Shown here: one piece after another, positions 44,102 to 55,755 of the stretch | Numbering within the stretch: position 1 is the stretch's first letter | How the letters are laid out: every line of letters begins with the position of its first letter | NCBI RefSeq assembly: GCF_002127325.2 | Contig: NC_035440.2 | Span: 75,332,464 to 75,396,463, forward strand | Reading direction: 5' to 3' | Length of the DNA stretch: 64,000 nt | Source: Helianthus annuus | Taxonomy: Eukaryota; Streptophyta; Magnoliopsida; Asterales; Asteraceae | The notes under the pieces: generated by a model | Database searches by the model: none | Told to the model about the DNA's origin: nothing | The model's input: the letters and a program-made list of their open reading frames with translations, nothing else | Made by a program: the position numbers and the translations under genes

Positions 44102-47100
44102 TTAGTTTGGAATTTCGCCCCGAAATTCGTTCGTAGCTTCAGTGCTGGGGTTTTCGTTTGGGAACAGCTGGGGATACTTGTGCTTCATCTGGTCTTCCCG
44201 TTCCCAGGTATACTCTGGGCCACGTCGCGAGTTCCAACGAACTCGTACAAGAGGTATCTGGCTACGTTTGAGGATTTTGATCTCTCGATCAGTGATCTCG
44301 ATCGGTTCCTCAGTAAAGTGTAGCTGTTCGTTAATCGTTAGTTCCTTAAAAGGAATCACAAGTGTTTCATCCGACAAACACTTCTTCAGGTTGGATACGT
44401 GAAAAACGTTGTGTACCGCACTCAGTTCTTCAGGCAGGTTTAATCTATAAGCAACCTTACCGATCTTCTCGGTAATTTCGAAGGGTCCGATATATCGCGG
44501 ATTAAGCTTGCCCCGTTTACCAAAGCGAACCACACCCTTCCAGGGTGAGACTTTAAGTAGAACCCGGTCACCGACCTGGAATTCCAATGGTTTCCTACGC
44601 TTATCAGCGTAGCTCTTCTGACGGTCACGAGCTGCCGCCATGCGTTGTCTGATCTGGGCAATCTTTTCCGTTGTATCTACCACCATCTCTGGGCCCGTGA
44701 TTTGACTATCACCGATTTCCGCCCAGCAGAGAGGTGACCGGCATTTACGACCGTACAATGCCTCAAAAGGTGCTGCCTGAATACTGGTGTGGTAGCTGTT
44801 GTTGTAAGAGAACTCTACTAACGGTAGATGCTTCTCCCAGTTCTTGCCAAAATCGATCACACACGCTCTAAGCATGTCTTCGAGAGTTTGGATGGTGCGT
44901 TCAGACTGTCCATCCGTTTGTGGGTGATAAGCAGTGCTCATATCCAAACGTGAGCCAAAGCATTTGTGCATAGCTTGCCACCATTCCGAAGTAAACCGAG
45001 CGTCTCGGTCGGAAATAATTGAGGTTGGCACTCCGTGCCTCGAAACTATTTCCTTTAAGTAAATCTCCGCCAAGGTAGAAAACTTGTCTGTTTCCTTAAT
45101 AGCCAGAAAGTGCGCGGACTTGGTCAGTCGATCCACTATTACCCAAATAGCATCATTTCCGCGTTGAGATCTAGGTAGCCCTGTAACGAAATCCATGGAA
45201 ATTTGCTCCCATTTCCATTTCGGGATTTCTGGTTGTTGGAGTAGACCTGCTGGCTTCTGGTATTCTGTCTTGACTCTCGCGCAAGTCAAACATTTGCTGA
45301 CGTATGTTGCTATGTGGGCCTTCATACCAGGCCACCAATATGTAGTCTTCAAGTCGTGGTACATCTTGTCCGAACCAGGATGTACTGAGTAGCGGGACTT
45401 GTGGGCTTCGTCCATCACGAGTTCACGTAAACCTCCAAAGAGTGGGACCCAAATGCGTCCTGTTACGTAGTAAGCACCATCTTCTTTCTGTTCCAGTTGC
45501 TGTCTCGATCCTCGCAGAGACTCAGCCCTGACGTTTTCCGGCTTCAATGCTTCAACTTGAGCATTTCGAATCTGGGTAGGGAGGTTAGACTGGATGGTAA
45601 GTTGTAGTGCTCGCACGCGCTTTGGTATAGTGTCCTTTCGGCTGAGGGCGTCTGCCACGACATTTGCCTTGCCCGGATGGTATTTGATGGCGCATTCGTA
45701 GTCGTTCAAGAGTTCGACCCATCGACGTTGTCTCATGTTCAATTCCTTTTGCCTAAAGATATGCTCGAGACTCCTGTGATCGGTGTAAATGGTGCACTTG
45801 GTACCGTACAGGTAATGTCTCCATATCTTAAGAGCAAAAACCACTGCTCCCAGTTCCAAGTCGTGCGTCGTGTAGTTCTTTTCGTGCGTCTTAAGTTGTC
45901 GTGAGGCGTAGGCAATAACTTTCTCGCGTTGCATTAACACGCAACCGAGCCCATGAATAGACGCATCGCAGTAAACCACAAAGTCGTCAGTACCTTCAGG
46001 TAGCGAGAGAATAGGAGCGCTACAGAGGTTATCCTTAAGCCTCTGAAAAGCAGATTCCTGTGCTGCATTCCACTTGTAGGCGACGCCTTTCTGAGTAAGA
46101 GTCGTGAGGGGTTGTGCAATCTTGGAGAATCCCTGAATGAATCTGCGGTAGTAGCCCGCCAAACCCAAAAATTGGCGAACTTCAGTGGGAGTCTTAGGCG
46201 TAGGCCAGTTCTTTATCGATTCGATCTTGGTGGGGTCGACGTGAATTCCGTTCTTATTAACTACATGGCCGAGGAAATGGACTTCCCGAAGCCAGAAGTC
46301 ACATTTAGAGAATTTGGCGTACAGTTGCTCGTTGCGAAGGAGTTCGAGGATAAGGCGTAGGTGCTGTTCATGCTCTTCTTGACTTTTCGAATAAATCAAG
46401 ATGTCGTCGATAAACACAATCACGAATTTATCGAGGTAAGGCTTACATACGCGGTTCATAAGATCCATGAACACTGCAGGCGCGTTGGTCATTCCAAAAG
46501 GCATGACGAGGAACTCGTAATGACCATAACGGGTCCTGAACGCAGTCTTGGAGATATCTTCATTACGAACTCTCAGCTGATGATAGCCTGATCGCAGGTC
46601 AATCTTTGAATAGTAGCTCGATCCTTGCAGCTGATCGAATAGGTCGTCGATACGCGGGAGAGGGTAACGATTCTTGATGGTAACTTTGTTCAACTCACGG
46701 TAGTCGATGCACATTCGGAATGTGCCATCCTTCTTCTTGACAAAGAGTACTGGGGCTCCCCAGGGTGATGAACTAGGACGGATAAATCCTTTATCCAATA
46801 GTTCTTGCAGTTGCGTAGAGAGTTCCTTCAGTTCTGCAGGGGCTAAACGGTACGGTGCACGAGCTATGGGTGCTGCTCCGGGAGCTAGCTCGATCTGAAA
46901 TTCGACCTGACGGTGAGGAGGGAGTCCAGGTAGTTCCTCAGGAAATACCTCGGGATAATCGCGTACTACAGGAAAATCTTCAATCCTCTTTTCCTTTTCG
47001 TGGGTGTTGGTGACAAGTGCTAAGATAGCGGTGTGCCCTTTCTGCAAACACTTCTGGGCTTTTAAAAGCGAGATAATGCCGGTGACTTCTCCACCTTTGT

Positions 47101-48637
47101 TGCCTTGGACGATGAGGGGTTGACCAGAACGACGAGGTATACGAACTGCTTTCTCCTGACAGAGGATCTCAGCGCGATGTTTGGATAACCAATCCATACC
47201 AATGACGACGTCGAAGCTTCCGAGTTTAACAGGGAAAAGATCGATACTAAACGTATGGCCAGACAATTCTAGGGTGCAGTCGTGGATCACATGCGTGGCC
47301 TCGATGTTCTTACCATTAGCTATCTCGACGATGTGCTTAGAACTTAATAATGCAGGCGAGTGCTTAAGTTTCTTACTAATGCGAAGGGATACGTAACTGG
47401 CATCGGCACCGGAATCAAATAACACAGAAACATAACGATCATCAAGTAGGAACTTACCCGCCACGACGTTGGGGTCGTTCCTTGCTTCTCCAGCTCCAAT
47501 CACGAAAGCTCTTCCCCTTGCATTCCCAGCATTGTTGTTCTGCTCATTGTTCCCAGCTCCCTGATTGTTGTTGCGGTTCTGATTCAGTTCAGGGCAATCC
47601 TTTCGCATGTGCCCTGTTGCCCCGCATTTAAAACATGCTCTGTTGTTTCCCTGCTGCTGTTGCTGTTGGGGTTGTTGCTGATTCTGTCTTGCCGGGAACT
47701 GACTTCTACAATCCTTTGCTTCGTGCCCCATCTTGTGGCATCGCTGACACTGACCCTTGTTGCATGCCCCATTGTGGTGCCTGTTACACTTGTTGCACTT
47801 AGGGTAGTTTCCCCGGTAGCCACCCTGTTGCTGAGTGCCTTTGTTGTTGTCAGTTTTCCTTTGCTGAGCTGGGGCTTGTGTAGGGTTAGCATCCTTGCCC
47901 TGATTTCCATCCCACTTTCGTTTGCCATCACTAGAACTTCCTTCCGTAGCACTGATCCTTTTGGGCAATCTGCCCTCTTCCACAGCCTGGTCAGTGAGTT
48001 TGTGAGCAAGTCGAACGATCGGTTGAATGGTAGTGTGGTTGGCTGAAGTTACATGGCTTCGGATTTCTGGAGCCAGACCCTTGATGTACAGTTCGATCCT
48101 TCGGTACATGGGTCGAGACATGTTTGGACAAAGAGCAGCATAGTCGTTGGACAGCTTGGTGTAGGTCTCAATCTCTGACCCAACCATTTTGAGTTCATAG
48201 TACTCATTTTCCAGCTTGTGGATGTCATCCCTGTGACAGTACTCTTCCTTGATCATATCCTTGAAATCTTCCCACGCAGTAGCGTTAGCAGTCTCCAAAC
48301 CAAGCATTTGAATTTGCGCCTTCCACCACGATAGTGCGCTTCCCTCTAGAGTACCAGTAGCAAACTTCACCCAATTAGCAGGGGGACACTCGCAGACAGC
48401 GAAAACAGCTTCGACCTTCTCGATCCAGTGTAGGAGTCCTATGGCACCCTCAGTGCCACTGAATGGAAGAGGCTTGCAATCCATGAAGGTCTTGAAGGTA
48501 CAAACACGTGGTTGCACAGGTGCAGGCTGACCTATAGGGTGAGCTGCGAAAGCTGCAGCCACAGTGTTGAGCAGGCTAGTGAACTGAGCCTGAGTCATGT
48601 TGATGTTTCCTCGTCCGCGTCCACTCATTGTCTTCAT
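44102..48637 (-). CDS. gag-pol: Intact Gag-Pol polyprotein of gypsy I
   Basis: Open for 1511 codons. The ATG at 48628 ([15 protein letters not shown]) is the likelier start, because G begins the same way; 48637 adds MKT. Domains: Gag about 1-270; knuckle-like [14 protein letters not shown] and [14 protein letters not shown] (about 298-350); protease [12 protein letters not shown] (about 404-415). RT has [15 protein letters not shown] and FIDDILIYS (about 740-748). RNase H has [12 protein letters not shown] (about 880) and [11 protein letters not shown]. Integrase has the HHCC region with CLTCARVK (about 1080-1120) and catalytic residues in MDFV, SDRDARF and QTDGQSERT (about 1147-1245). The end [18 protein letters not shown] is chromodomain-like. 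No missing catalytic residue is seen. Confidence 0.95.
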   Translation of the reverse strand: MKTMSGRGRGNINMTQAQFTSLLNTVAAAFAAHPIGQPAPVQPRVCTFKTFMDCKPLPFSGTEGAIGLLHWIEKVEAVFAVCECPPANWVKFATGTLEGSALSWWKAQIQMLGLETANATAWEDFKDMIKEEYCHRDDIHKLENEYYELKMVGSEIETYTKLSNDYAALCPNMSRPMYRRIELYIKGLAPEIRSHVTSANHTTIQPIVRLAHKLTDQAVEEGRLPKRISATEGSSSDGKRKWDGNQGKDANPTQAPAQQRKTDNNKGTQQQGGYRGNYPKCNKCNRHHNGACNKGQCQRCHKMGHEAKDCRSQFPARQNQQQPQQQQQQGNNRACFKCGATGHMRKDCPELNQNRNNNQGAGNNEQNNNAGNARGRAFVIGAGEARNDPNVVAGKFLLDDRYVSVLFDSGADASYVSLRISKKLKHSPALLSSKHIVEIANGKNIEATHVIHDCTLELSGHTFSIDLFPVKLGSFDVVIGMDWLSKHRAEILCQEKAVRIPRRSGQPLIVQGNKGGEVTGIISLLKAQKCLQKGHTAILALVTNTHEKEKRIEDFPVVRDYPEVFPEELPGLPPHRQVEFQIELAPGAAPIARAPYRLAPAELKELSTQLQELLDKGFIRPSSSPWGAPVLFVKKKDGTFRMCIDYRELNKVTIKNRYPLPRIDDLFDQLQGSSYYSKIDLRSGYHQLRVRNEDISKTAFRTRYGHYEFLVMPFGMTNAPAVFMDLMNRVCKPYLDKFVIVFIDDILIYSKSQEEHEQHLRLILELLRNEQLYAKFSKCDFWLREVHFLGHVVNKNGIHVDPTKIESIKNWPTPKTPTEVRQFLGLAGYYRRFIQGFSKIAQPLTTLTQKGVAYKWNAAQESAFQRLKDNLCSAPILSLPEGTDDFVVYCDASIHGLGCVLMQREKVIAYASRQLKTHEKNYTTHDLELGAVVFALKIWRHYLYGTKCTIYTDHRSLEHIFRQKELNMRQRRWVELLNDYECAIKYHPGKANVVADALSRKDTIPKRVRALQLTIQSNLPTQIRNAQVEALKPENVRAESLRGSRQQLEQKEDGAYYVTGRIWVPLFGGLRELVMDEAHKSRYSVHPGSDKMYHDLKTTYWWPGMKAHIATYVSKCLTCARVKTEYQKPAGLLQQPEIPKWKWEQISMDFVTGLPRSQRGNDAIWVIVDRLTKSAHFLAIKETDKFSTLAEIYLKEIVSRHGVPTSIISDRDARFTSEWWQAMHKCFGSRLDMSTAYHPQTDGQSERTIQTLEDMLRACVIDFGKNWEKHLPLVEFSYNNSYHTSIQAAPFEALYGRKCRSPLCWAEIGDSQITGPEMVVDTTEKIAQIRQRMAAARDRQKSYADKRRKPLEFQVGDRVLLKVSPWKGVVRFGKRGKLNPRYIGPFEITEKIGKVAYRLNLPEELSAVHNVFHVSNLKKCLSDETLVIPFKELTINEQLHFTEEPIEITDREIKILKRSQIPLVRVRWNSRRGPEYTWEREDQMKHKYPQLFPNENPSTEATNEFRGEIPN

Positions 48638-48907
48638 AACCAGAAAACATAGTATGAGTGTGATGTCGCAACATAGCGAGAATAAGATAGAAGAGAGAAG
48701 GTGTATCTATCTAATCAGGCAAACTAGTACGTATGGCAAAGCAGAAACATAAAACAATTAAGCAAGTAACTATGGGTCCGAGCTATGAGGTCAGATAAGT
48801 CGAGCCTTGTACTTGGAGTGTAGTGTCGTCACGAGTCACGGGTTATAGTCTGGTTTTTCTCAAAAAGATTTTTCCCCTTTTTAAAACCAAGTTCACTATA
48901 ACCAATG
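48638..48907 (-). other. Leader of I
   Basis: Untranslated sequence between the primer site and gag start. No array or ORF is evident. Confidence 0.75.
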
Positions 48908-48919
48908 GCTCTGATACCA
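48908..48919 (-). other. Primer-binding site of I
   Basis: GCTCTGATACCA on the plus strand, 3 nt from the LTR start at 48923. Confidence 0.92.
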
Positions 48920-48922
48920 ATC

Positions 48923-51293
48923 TGTCACACCCCCAAAATCCACCCGCGGATAACACCCGCTTCGAGGGCGTGACTGACCAGGATCCAGCCACCAATTATA
49001 CTGAATAACTAAATTGATAACAAAAGTAGTACTTACTAACCATACGATTAGCAATTGTTAAGTTTAGAGTTCAAGTCTTAAGTTCAGAGTAAAATGTAGC
49101 GGAAGCATAATTAACAGTTTTAAACATTGTTCATATGGTAAACATGATAAATGCCCAACACACGGGCAGACGACCACTACACATCCCAAGCAGCTGCTCC
49201 AGTCACTGGCCACCTGCAAAGCATGCAGTAAAGGGGTCAACAATAATGCTGAGTGAGTTCACTAGTTGTCCAGTTTTAATTACCAAAAACTCGTTTCACC
49301 AGTTAATTTATCCGTTTATACATGCCATGGGGAGCTACCCCAAAAGTTAGCGACTAAACTGTTTTTCCAATACCGAACACTAGGTAACCGAATGCGTTTC
49401 CGCAGGATGCCCCGATGTCAATGTTCTATCATTATTGACGGATGCCTGAGTACATTAGTTCACGACCGATCCCATACCATGGCACGATGTGAGGCTGGTA
49501 AGACCTAAATAGCGCTATCAACTAATAACCCGTTCGCCTGGCACCGGCGACTAATCGGTATTATGTAGTAGGGACTTGAGTGATAGAGTTGCGTTTAGTG
49601 CCGTTAGTTGCATTCCGTATAAACAGTAATTAACTAAAAAGGTTTCCCAATACTAGGGAAGATACAGTAAGTTTGTTCCCAAATACTAGGGAAGGAATGT
49701 GGACGGTATCCCCTTTACAAGGGGATAGGGTTGTTTCAGTCTCGTGTCCCAAACCACCGGGACGCATGCTTTTAAGTTGTGAACTCACCTTGGGTTGCTC
49801 GGTATGATACGTTACTTGGTTAAGTATGTTGGTCACCACGTCCTAGCATGGTTACCAAGTATGGGTCAAGTCGGGTACAAGTAAACACGTTATAGCATGT
49901 ACGTATACAAACAGTAACATGTAGACAAACAGTAGCAGATCAGAATGAAGTCCAGTCAACAGGAGGCCCAACAGTTGAAGCCCAAAACAACAAGACAAAC
50001 AGTCAAGGCCCAATAACATAAAACAGCCCAGTCGAAACTAAGGTGGTTGCGACTCGCAACCGAGGTTGCGACTCGTAACTGCGGTCTCGGTCCGTCACGT
50101 TTTGGTTACGACTCGTAACCGGAGATTGCGACTTAGCAGGTGTGGTTGCGACTCGCAACCAGGTTTGATGCGTGCTGATTGCGACTCGCAACTGGGAGGT
50201 TTCGACTGGTCATGCGTGGTTTCGAGTAGCAACCAAAGGTTGCGACTCGCAACCGTGGTTTACGTGTGCATGAAGACCTTCTAGAACCTGTCATTTGTAC
50301 GAACCAATGGAAATGCATTTTCGTGAAGCCAATATGTACCATTACCACTAAAACATGTTTGTTTGTCTGATCATTAGCCAAAACAGATCAAATATACACA
50401 TTTCAAAAATATTCCAAAGGCATTCAAATTGTTCTTCATGTTCATCAAGCAATATTCAAACAATATAATCAAGAAATCATGAACTCTCAATAAACCCGAA
50501 TCAAAACAGGAAGCTTATAAGGCCAAGTATCATTTCTTGACAAAGATCATAACACTCATTCTATCATAGAAATCATATTTGTTAACAAACAAATCCTAAG
50601 AACATGCAATTCTAACCAACCCCTTAACATATATTGGATAACCCAAAACTATGATCAACAAAACATCATCGAGTAACCACCTTCCTTAGCATATTTATGA
50701 ACATACAAGCCTAATATCCATACTAAAACCTCTAATCACCTCAACAAGCATAAAACCATAACAATCATCAACAACCATGAATATAAAAACACTAACCGGT
50801 TACTCGGGTTTGAGAGAAAAGGGGTGTTCGGGTGGTCTCTTGGTTCGGCCGATCTTCCTTGTTGATAGCTCACTTGATCCGAGAGATATGGAGGAATGGA
50901 GAGATGATTTTGGTTGCTAGAAACTTAGGGTTTTAGGGTTTAGTGAAGAAGATGAGAGGAGAGTGTGAGAAGAGAGTGTGTAAAATGGATAAGGGAGGTG
51001 GGGTTGGGTTTATATAATGTTCCGAATGGGCTTAGTGGGGTTCCGGGTTGGGTTTTTGGCTACAAGGCCTTAACCGGCCCATTGCTACTGTCCACTCGAG
51101 ACCATTCCGGGTCTCGAGTCGGGTCGAGGTTTCGGTTTACATATATAACACTTATATATATATATACATACACATAAGTAAATCGGCATTTAGCACATAA
51201 TAGCAAATAGTTTTTCATACATTTTTACTGTTAGTCGATTACGTACACGTTCGTTACATCGAAAGGTTATCCGGAAAGATCCGAGGTGTCACA
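48923..51293 (-). repeat. 5' LTR of I
   Basis: 2371 bp at a constant offset of 7294 from the 3' LTR, so no net indel. Followed by the target duplication GAAGC. Confidence 0.95.
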
Positions 51294-51710
51294 GAAGCCC
51301 CCACCAATAGAACGTACTATCGGCCCAGTAGAGCCACCTGTTACAAACGAACTTACCATTACGCATTTACTTTCTGTGAACTCGCTCAACTAGTTGTTGA
51401 TCCTCTGTTACATGCCTTGCAGGTCGTTAGGTCTATGGAGCTTGCACAGGGAGGAGCAGGTCGTTGTGGGCTTGGATCGTGATTGTTTCTTTAAAATACT
51501 TATGACATTACATTATTAATTATGTTGGGTTTACTTACATGCTTCCGCTACTAAAACAAATGTTTGGTTTTGAACATCAATCATGTCTTGTTGAATTATA
51601 TTATCTACTTTTATTATTTAATGCTATGTTCGATATGATTGATGGCTTGGTCCTGGTCAGTCACGCTCCCAAGCGGTGATACTCCGCAGGTGGATTTTGG
51701 GGGTGTGACA

Positions 51711-52169
51711 GCTGATACTCGTACTTGTTTTAGATGTGAACAAGTTGGTCATATTGCACGAAAGTGTACATATGTGAAGCCTAGGACTGAAGCTGTGAAG
51801 GTTCAACAAAAGAAGGTTGATGTGAAGGGTAAAGCACCAATGTATGTTGAGAAGAAAGTGGTTGAGAAGAAAAACGTTAAAATCGACAACGTAAAAGCAA
51901 AAACTGAACCCGTAAAGAAATTGGTAACTCAAAATGATAAATTTTATAAAAGGGTGGCAGAAACTCAACAGGTGTGGAAACCAAAAATTGAATCAAAAGT
52001 TGAGAAGAAAGTTTCAAACTCTGAAGAGAAAAAGGCTGTAGAGCAAATTATTGTTGATTATGATGCAAATTTTCCGCCACTTAAGGCTGAAAATTTCAAA
52101 ATTCAAATTGCGAGAGTCAAGGTTGCACCTAAGGCTGATGAGGCCTGGGTGGACTCAATGTTTGACTAA
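51711..52169 (+). CDS. gag: Gag of F, C-terminal part with second zinc knuckle
   Basis: After H the frame resumes ADTRTCFRCEQVGHIARKCT: the second CCHC knuckle (about 51730-51771), then a Lys/Val-rich basic segment and DYDANFPPLKAENF, the conserved Gag end motif, and TAA at 52167-52169. Pol lies in a separate ORF 69 nt downstream, so Gag-Pol would need recoding, splicing or reinitiation unless the stop is a mutation. Confidence 0.85.
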   Translation, partial: ADTRTCFRCEQVGHIARKCTYVKPRTEAVKVQQKKVDVKGKAPMYVEKKVVEKKNVKIDNVKAKTEPVKKLVTQNDKFYKRVAETQQVWKPKIESKVEKKVSNSEEKKAVEQIIVDYDANFPPLKAENFKIQIARVKVAPKADEAWVDSMFD

Positions 52170-52180
52170 ACAGTTTGAAT

Positions 52181-52217
52181 TGCCGGAGCTTCCTAGATTG
52201 CGAAGCATGAATCGGCA
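52181..52217 (+). other. Hairpin between gag stop and pol of F
   Basis: TGCCG (52181-52185) with CGGCA (52213-52217) and inner stem GCTTC (52188-52192) with GAAGC (52202-52206). An acceptor-like TTATGTGCAG ends at 52259, just before the first conserved pol residues. Confidence 0.6.
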
Positions 52218-52237
52218 TCTTTCTTGAAGTTGTTTAA

Positions 52238-55200
52238 ATGATGATTTGTTATGTGCAGGATCTTCCAAAACTTGTATCCAGGTGGATAAAGGATAGTGGA
52301 GCATCAAGGCATATGACAGGGAAGACCGCATTGCTGTATGATGTGAATAGCATTAACGGTGGTTATGTGGGTTTTGCGGGTAATCAAGGAGGAAGGATCA
52401 TAGGTGAAGGAACATTGTCAAATGGCATTATAACGTTTGAAAGAGTTAACTACATCGCTGAGCTGGAGAACAACCTGCTAAGTATCTCCCAGATCTGTGA
52501 CAGGATGTATACTACTCATTTCACTGACAAAGAATGTTTGATCTTGAAACCGGGATTTGTGATACCTGAAGAGTGGATCATCATGAGGGCACCAAGAGTC
52601 AACGATCTGTACGTGTTGGACATGAGCGTCGCTACTACAACCACGGGTCAGGCTCATTGTTTTGTGTCCAGAGCAACAGAAAAAGAGTCAAGGTTATGGC
52701 ACCGAAAGATGGGGCATATTCACCTAAGGAAAATGAATCACTTAGTGCATAACGACTTGGTCACTGGAGTGAATATTAAAGGTTTTCATCTGGAAGGGGA
52801 GTGCATAAGTTGTGTCAAAGGCAAACAGAAGAAAAAGTCACACCCTACAAAGCAAGTCAATTCAGTTTCAAGACCTTTGGAAAGACTTCACATGGATTTG
52901 TTTGGTCCAGTGAATGTCAAGAGTATAACAGGAGATTCCTACTGTTTGGTCGTGACTGATGATTATTCCAGATTTTCTTGGGTGATGTTTTTGAAATCAA
53001 AAGATGACACTTTTGATAGCTTGATGGCATTGTTTAAAAGAATTGAGAATCTGTACCAGAGGCCGATCTGTAGAATTCGCAGTGATAATGGTACTGAATT
53101 CAAAAACAGCAAAATGGAAGAATTTTGTGATGAAAGAGGTATACTGCATGAGTTTAGTGCTCCGTACACTCCGCAGCAGAATGGAGTTGCAGAACGCAAA
53201 AACCGGACGCTAATCGAGACAGCCAGAACGATGCTTGCAGACTCTAAGTTACCAATTAATTTCTGGGCTGAAGCTGTTTCTGCTGCATGTTATACTCTCA
53301 ACAGAGTTCTTACTGTAAAGAAGTTCAACAAGACGTGTTTTGAGCTACTCAATAAATGCAAGCCGAATTTGAAGTATCTAGAACCGTTTGGGTCACCCTG
53401 TACGGTGATAGAGCCTAAAGGAAAGTTTGGTCCGAAGAGCGTTGAGGGAATCTTTGTGGGTTATTCAAGTCCTTTGCGACGCGTTTTCATTCCAAGCGAC
53501 AAGCAGATTATTGAGGCAGCAAATGTTGAATGTCAAGGTTACACTATGCCGCCACAGAATCCTGGTGATTCATGGCGTTATCATTATGACAAACTTTGGG
53601 ATTCGTTTGACATGAAAGAAGAATCAGAGGAAGAAGAAGATTTCTTTGATGAGCTGGATATTTTGCAAGAGTATGAGTCGCAGCTCAGGTTTCCAGCGGA
53701 GTATTCTAGAAGACCTCGGGAAACTTCAAATGACGATGAAGCAGGTCCTAGTAATGCTGGTGAAAATGATGATGAAGTTGCTCCTGGTAATCAGTCGGAG
53801 GTGAATGATGATCAAGAAGCTGAAAATATGCTAGTTTTTTACCATGGTGATTCAGATCTTGAGGGGGAGCAGGTCCAGTTGTCAAGTCAAACAAACCAAG
53901 TTGGTGATCAAGATGCAGAGCAGAATGTTACTAATCTGGAGGGAAATGTAGAAGTTCCAAGCGAAGTGATGCCGCGAACTCTTTCTTATCATCCAGAGGA
54001 GTTGATAATAGGAGAATTGCAATCGGGCGTTCGCACGAGACGTCAAATTGACCAGGGCTTAACGTGTTTTTATTCTACAGTAGCACCTTTACAAACTGAA
54101 TTTTCATTAAGTTGTTTTATCTCGCAGGTCGAACCGAGAACTTACAAAGAGGCGCTTACTGAAGACTCTTGGGTCATAGCGATGCAAGAAGAATTAAGTC
54201 AGTTTGAAAAGTTGGGGGTGTGGAAGTTAGTTGATTTTCCGGATGGTCAAAGGAAAATCAATACAAAATGGGTTTTCAAATGTAAGAGGGACGATAGAGG
54301 AGTGGTTGTAAGGAACAAAGCTCGACTCGTTGTTCAGGGCTTTAGTCAACATGAGGGGATTGATTTTACCGAAGTCTATGCTCCTGTCGCACGACTAGAG
54401 GCTATCAGAATTTTCCTAGCATTTGCGTCTTGGAAGAATTTCAAAGTATATCAGTTGGATGTAAAATCAGCGTTTCTTTATGGGAAGGTCAAAGAGGAGG
54501 TTTATGTTGGTCAGCCGCTGGGCTTTACTGACCCAATCAATAAGAACAAAGTTTATCTGCTGGACAAAGCGTTGTATGGTCTACATCAGGCGCCGAGAGC
54601 CTGGTACGAGACTTTGTCTCAACACCTACTCGCTAACCAGTTTATACGTGGAAAAGTGGATGCCACTCTCTTCACTAAAGTCGTTGATGGTCATCTTCTG
54701 ATAGTACAAATTTATGTGGACGATATAATTTTTGGGTCAACAAATGAGAAATTATGCAAAGATTTCGAACAGGTGATGAAGCAGAAATTCGAAATGTCAT
54801 CAATGGGGGAGATGAAATTCTTTCTGGGATTACAAGTTGAACAACTTCCTGAGGGAATTTTCATTCATCAAACGAAGTACGTGCATGATATTCTAGAGAA
54901 ATTTGGAATGTCAAGTTCTACTCCAGCTGCTACCCCACTTGCGACTAATCATGGGATTCACCCAGATCTCACCGGAGATAGGGCTGATGAAACATTTTAC
55001 CGTTCCATGATAGGTTCTTTGATGTATCTAACTGCTTCATGTCCTGACATCATGTACCCAATGTGCCTCACAGCAAGATATCAGTCTAACCCGAGAGAAT
55101 CGCACATGATTATTGTCAAGAGGATATTACGTTACCTGAAAGGTACTCCGTCATTGGGGTTATGGTATCCTAGAGAAGGCGATTTTACACTCGAAGGGTA

Positions 55201-55456
55201 TTCCGATTCAGATTTCGGATGCTGCAAAGTCAACGCGAAATCAACAACTGCAGGATGCCAGTTCTTTGGTCCGAGATTGGTTAATTGGCAGTGTAAGAAA
55301 CAAACATCTGTGGCGCTATCTACATGTGAAGCGGAGTATGTTTCTGCTAGTAGTTGCTGCTCTCAGATCCTATGGATACAGCAACAGATGCGCGACTACG
55401 GTTTGCAGTTTTTAACACACCTCTGTTTGTTGATAATGAGGCCGCAATTAATATAA
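52238..55456 (+). CDS. pol: Pol of F: protease, integrase, RT, RNase H (copia order)
   Basis: 1072 codons. Protease active site [14 protein letters not shown] at about residues 15-28. GAG-pre-integrase [14 protein letters not shown] (about 153) and CISCVKGKQ complete the zinc finger. Integrase core: DLFGPV (about 219), IRSDNGTEF (about 281) and [11 protein letters not shown] (about 315). A long acidic linker follows. RT has [13 protein letters not shown] and [11 protein letters not shown] (about 825). RNase H has YSDSDFGC and STCEAEY (about 1030). [11 protein letters not shown] fits the Sirevirus branch. The frame fails near 55400 inside RNase H. The first residues (MMICYVQ) may be leader. 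Confidence 0.93.
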   Translation: MMICYVQDLPKLVSRWIKDSGASRHMTGKTALLYDVNSINGGYVGFAGNQGGRIIGEGTLSNGIITFERVNYIAELENNLLSISQICDRMYTTHFTDKECLILKPGFVIPEEWIIMRAPRVNDLYVLDMSVATTTTGQAHCFVSRATEKESRLWHRKMGHIHLRKMNHLVHNDLVTGVNIKGFHLEGECISCVKGKQKKKSHPTKQVNSVSRPLERLHMDLFGPVNVKSITGDSYCLVVTDDYSRFSWVMFLKSKDDTFDSLMALFKRIENLYQRPICRIRSDNGTEFKNSKMEEFCDERGILHEFSAPYTPQQNGVAERKNRTLIETARTMLADSKLPINFWAEAVSAACYTLNRVLTVKKFNKTCFELLNKCKPNLKYLEPFGSPCTVIEPKGKFGPKSVEGIFVGYSSPLRRVFIPSDKQIIEAANVECQGYTMPPQNPGDSWRYHYDKLWDSFDMKEESEEEEDFFDELDILQEYESQLRFPAEYSRRPRETSNDDEAGPSNAGENDDEVAPGNQSEVNDDQEAENMLVFYHGDSDLEGEQVQLSSQTNQVGDQDAEQNVTNLEGNVEVPSEVMPRTLSYHPEELIIGELQSGVRTRRQIDQGLTCFYSTVAPLQTEFSLSCFISQVEPRTYKEALTEDSWVIAMQEELSQFEKLGVWKLVDFPDGQRKINTKWVFKCKRDDRGVVVRNKARLVVQGFSQHEGIDFTEVYAPVARLEAIRIFLAFASWKNFKVYQLDVKSAFLYGKVKEEVYVGQPLGFTDPINKNKVYLLDKALYGLHQAPRAWYETLSQHLLANQFIRGKVDATLFTKVVDGHLLIVQIYVDDIIFGSTNEKLCKDFEQVMKQKFEMSSMGEMKFFLGLQVEQLPEGIFIHQTKYVHDILEKFGMSSSTPAATPLATNHGIHPDLTGDRADETFYRSMIGSLMYLTASCPDIMYPMCLTARYQSNPRESHMIIVKRILRYLKGTPSLGLWYPREGDFTLEGYSDSDFGCCKVNAKSTTAGCQFFGPRLVNWQCKKQTSVALSTCEAEYVSASSCCSQILWIQQQMRDYGLQFLTHLCLLIMRPQLI

Positions 55457-55755
55457 CTAAAAATCCAGTACATCACGCTAAAACTAAACATATCGAGATT
55501 CGTCATCACTTTATTCGCGATTGCTTCGAGAAAAAGTTGATACGAATTGAGAAAATCCACACTGATGAACAAAAAGCTGATTTGCATACCAAAGCTTTTG
55601 ATAAAAATCGGTTTCACTATTTGTTAAAACTTAATGGTATGAAATTGCTTTCGGTGTTGGATGGGGTTGTGAGCGTTGATGAGAGTACTGTTGCGGATGA
55701 AGATGAGAAACAATCTGCGATGGTTTGTCGGTTTTTTACGTGTTTTGGTATTTAG
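55400..55755 (+). pseudogene. pol: RNase H C-terminus of F, shifted frame
   Basis: Homology continues in another frame: [20 protein letters not shown], then HIEIRHHFIRD and VHTD-like IHTDEQKADLHTKAF, the usual copia RNase H end, stopping at 55755. A small indel near 55400 separates it from the main pol ORF. No envelope-like ORF follows. Confidence 0.88.

Larger units (their letters stand above)
41629..51293 (-). mobile_element. Gypsy element I (Tekay/Del-like), complete and young
   Basis: 9.67 kb, minus strand, two 2371-bp LTRs with the same length and one difference found by eye (G at 42193, A at 49487), GAAGC duplications at 41624-41628 and 51294-51298, a primer site, one open gag-pol of 1511 codons and two polypurine/LTR-start junctions. 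Everything needed for autonomous transposition appears intact. Confidence 0.95.
41238..51422 (+). other. Putative LTR intron of H, interrupted by I
   Basis: Donor CCAAG|GTGAGTTCAC at 41237/41238 and acceptor CATGCCTTGCAG|G ending 51422. Without I the span is about 515 nt, close to the 507 nt of G. The minisatellite lies inside it. Confidence 0.45.
39374..51710 (+). mobile_element. Solo LTR H (gypsy), split by I
   Basis: Starts TGTGACACCCC, ends GGGTGTGACA, flanked by GCTGA at 39369-39373 and 51711-51715. Without I it is about 2.67 kb and related throughout to the G LTR, with no internal region. A solo LTR from recombination between two LTRs is the simplest reading. It begins 101 bp further out than the G LTR, and those 101 bp match the sequence before the G 3' LTR. 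Its telo-box-like AAACCCTA is near 39796. Confidence 0.88.
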
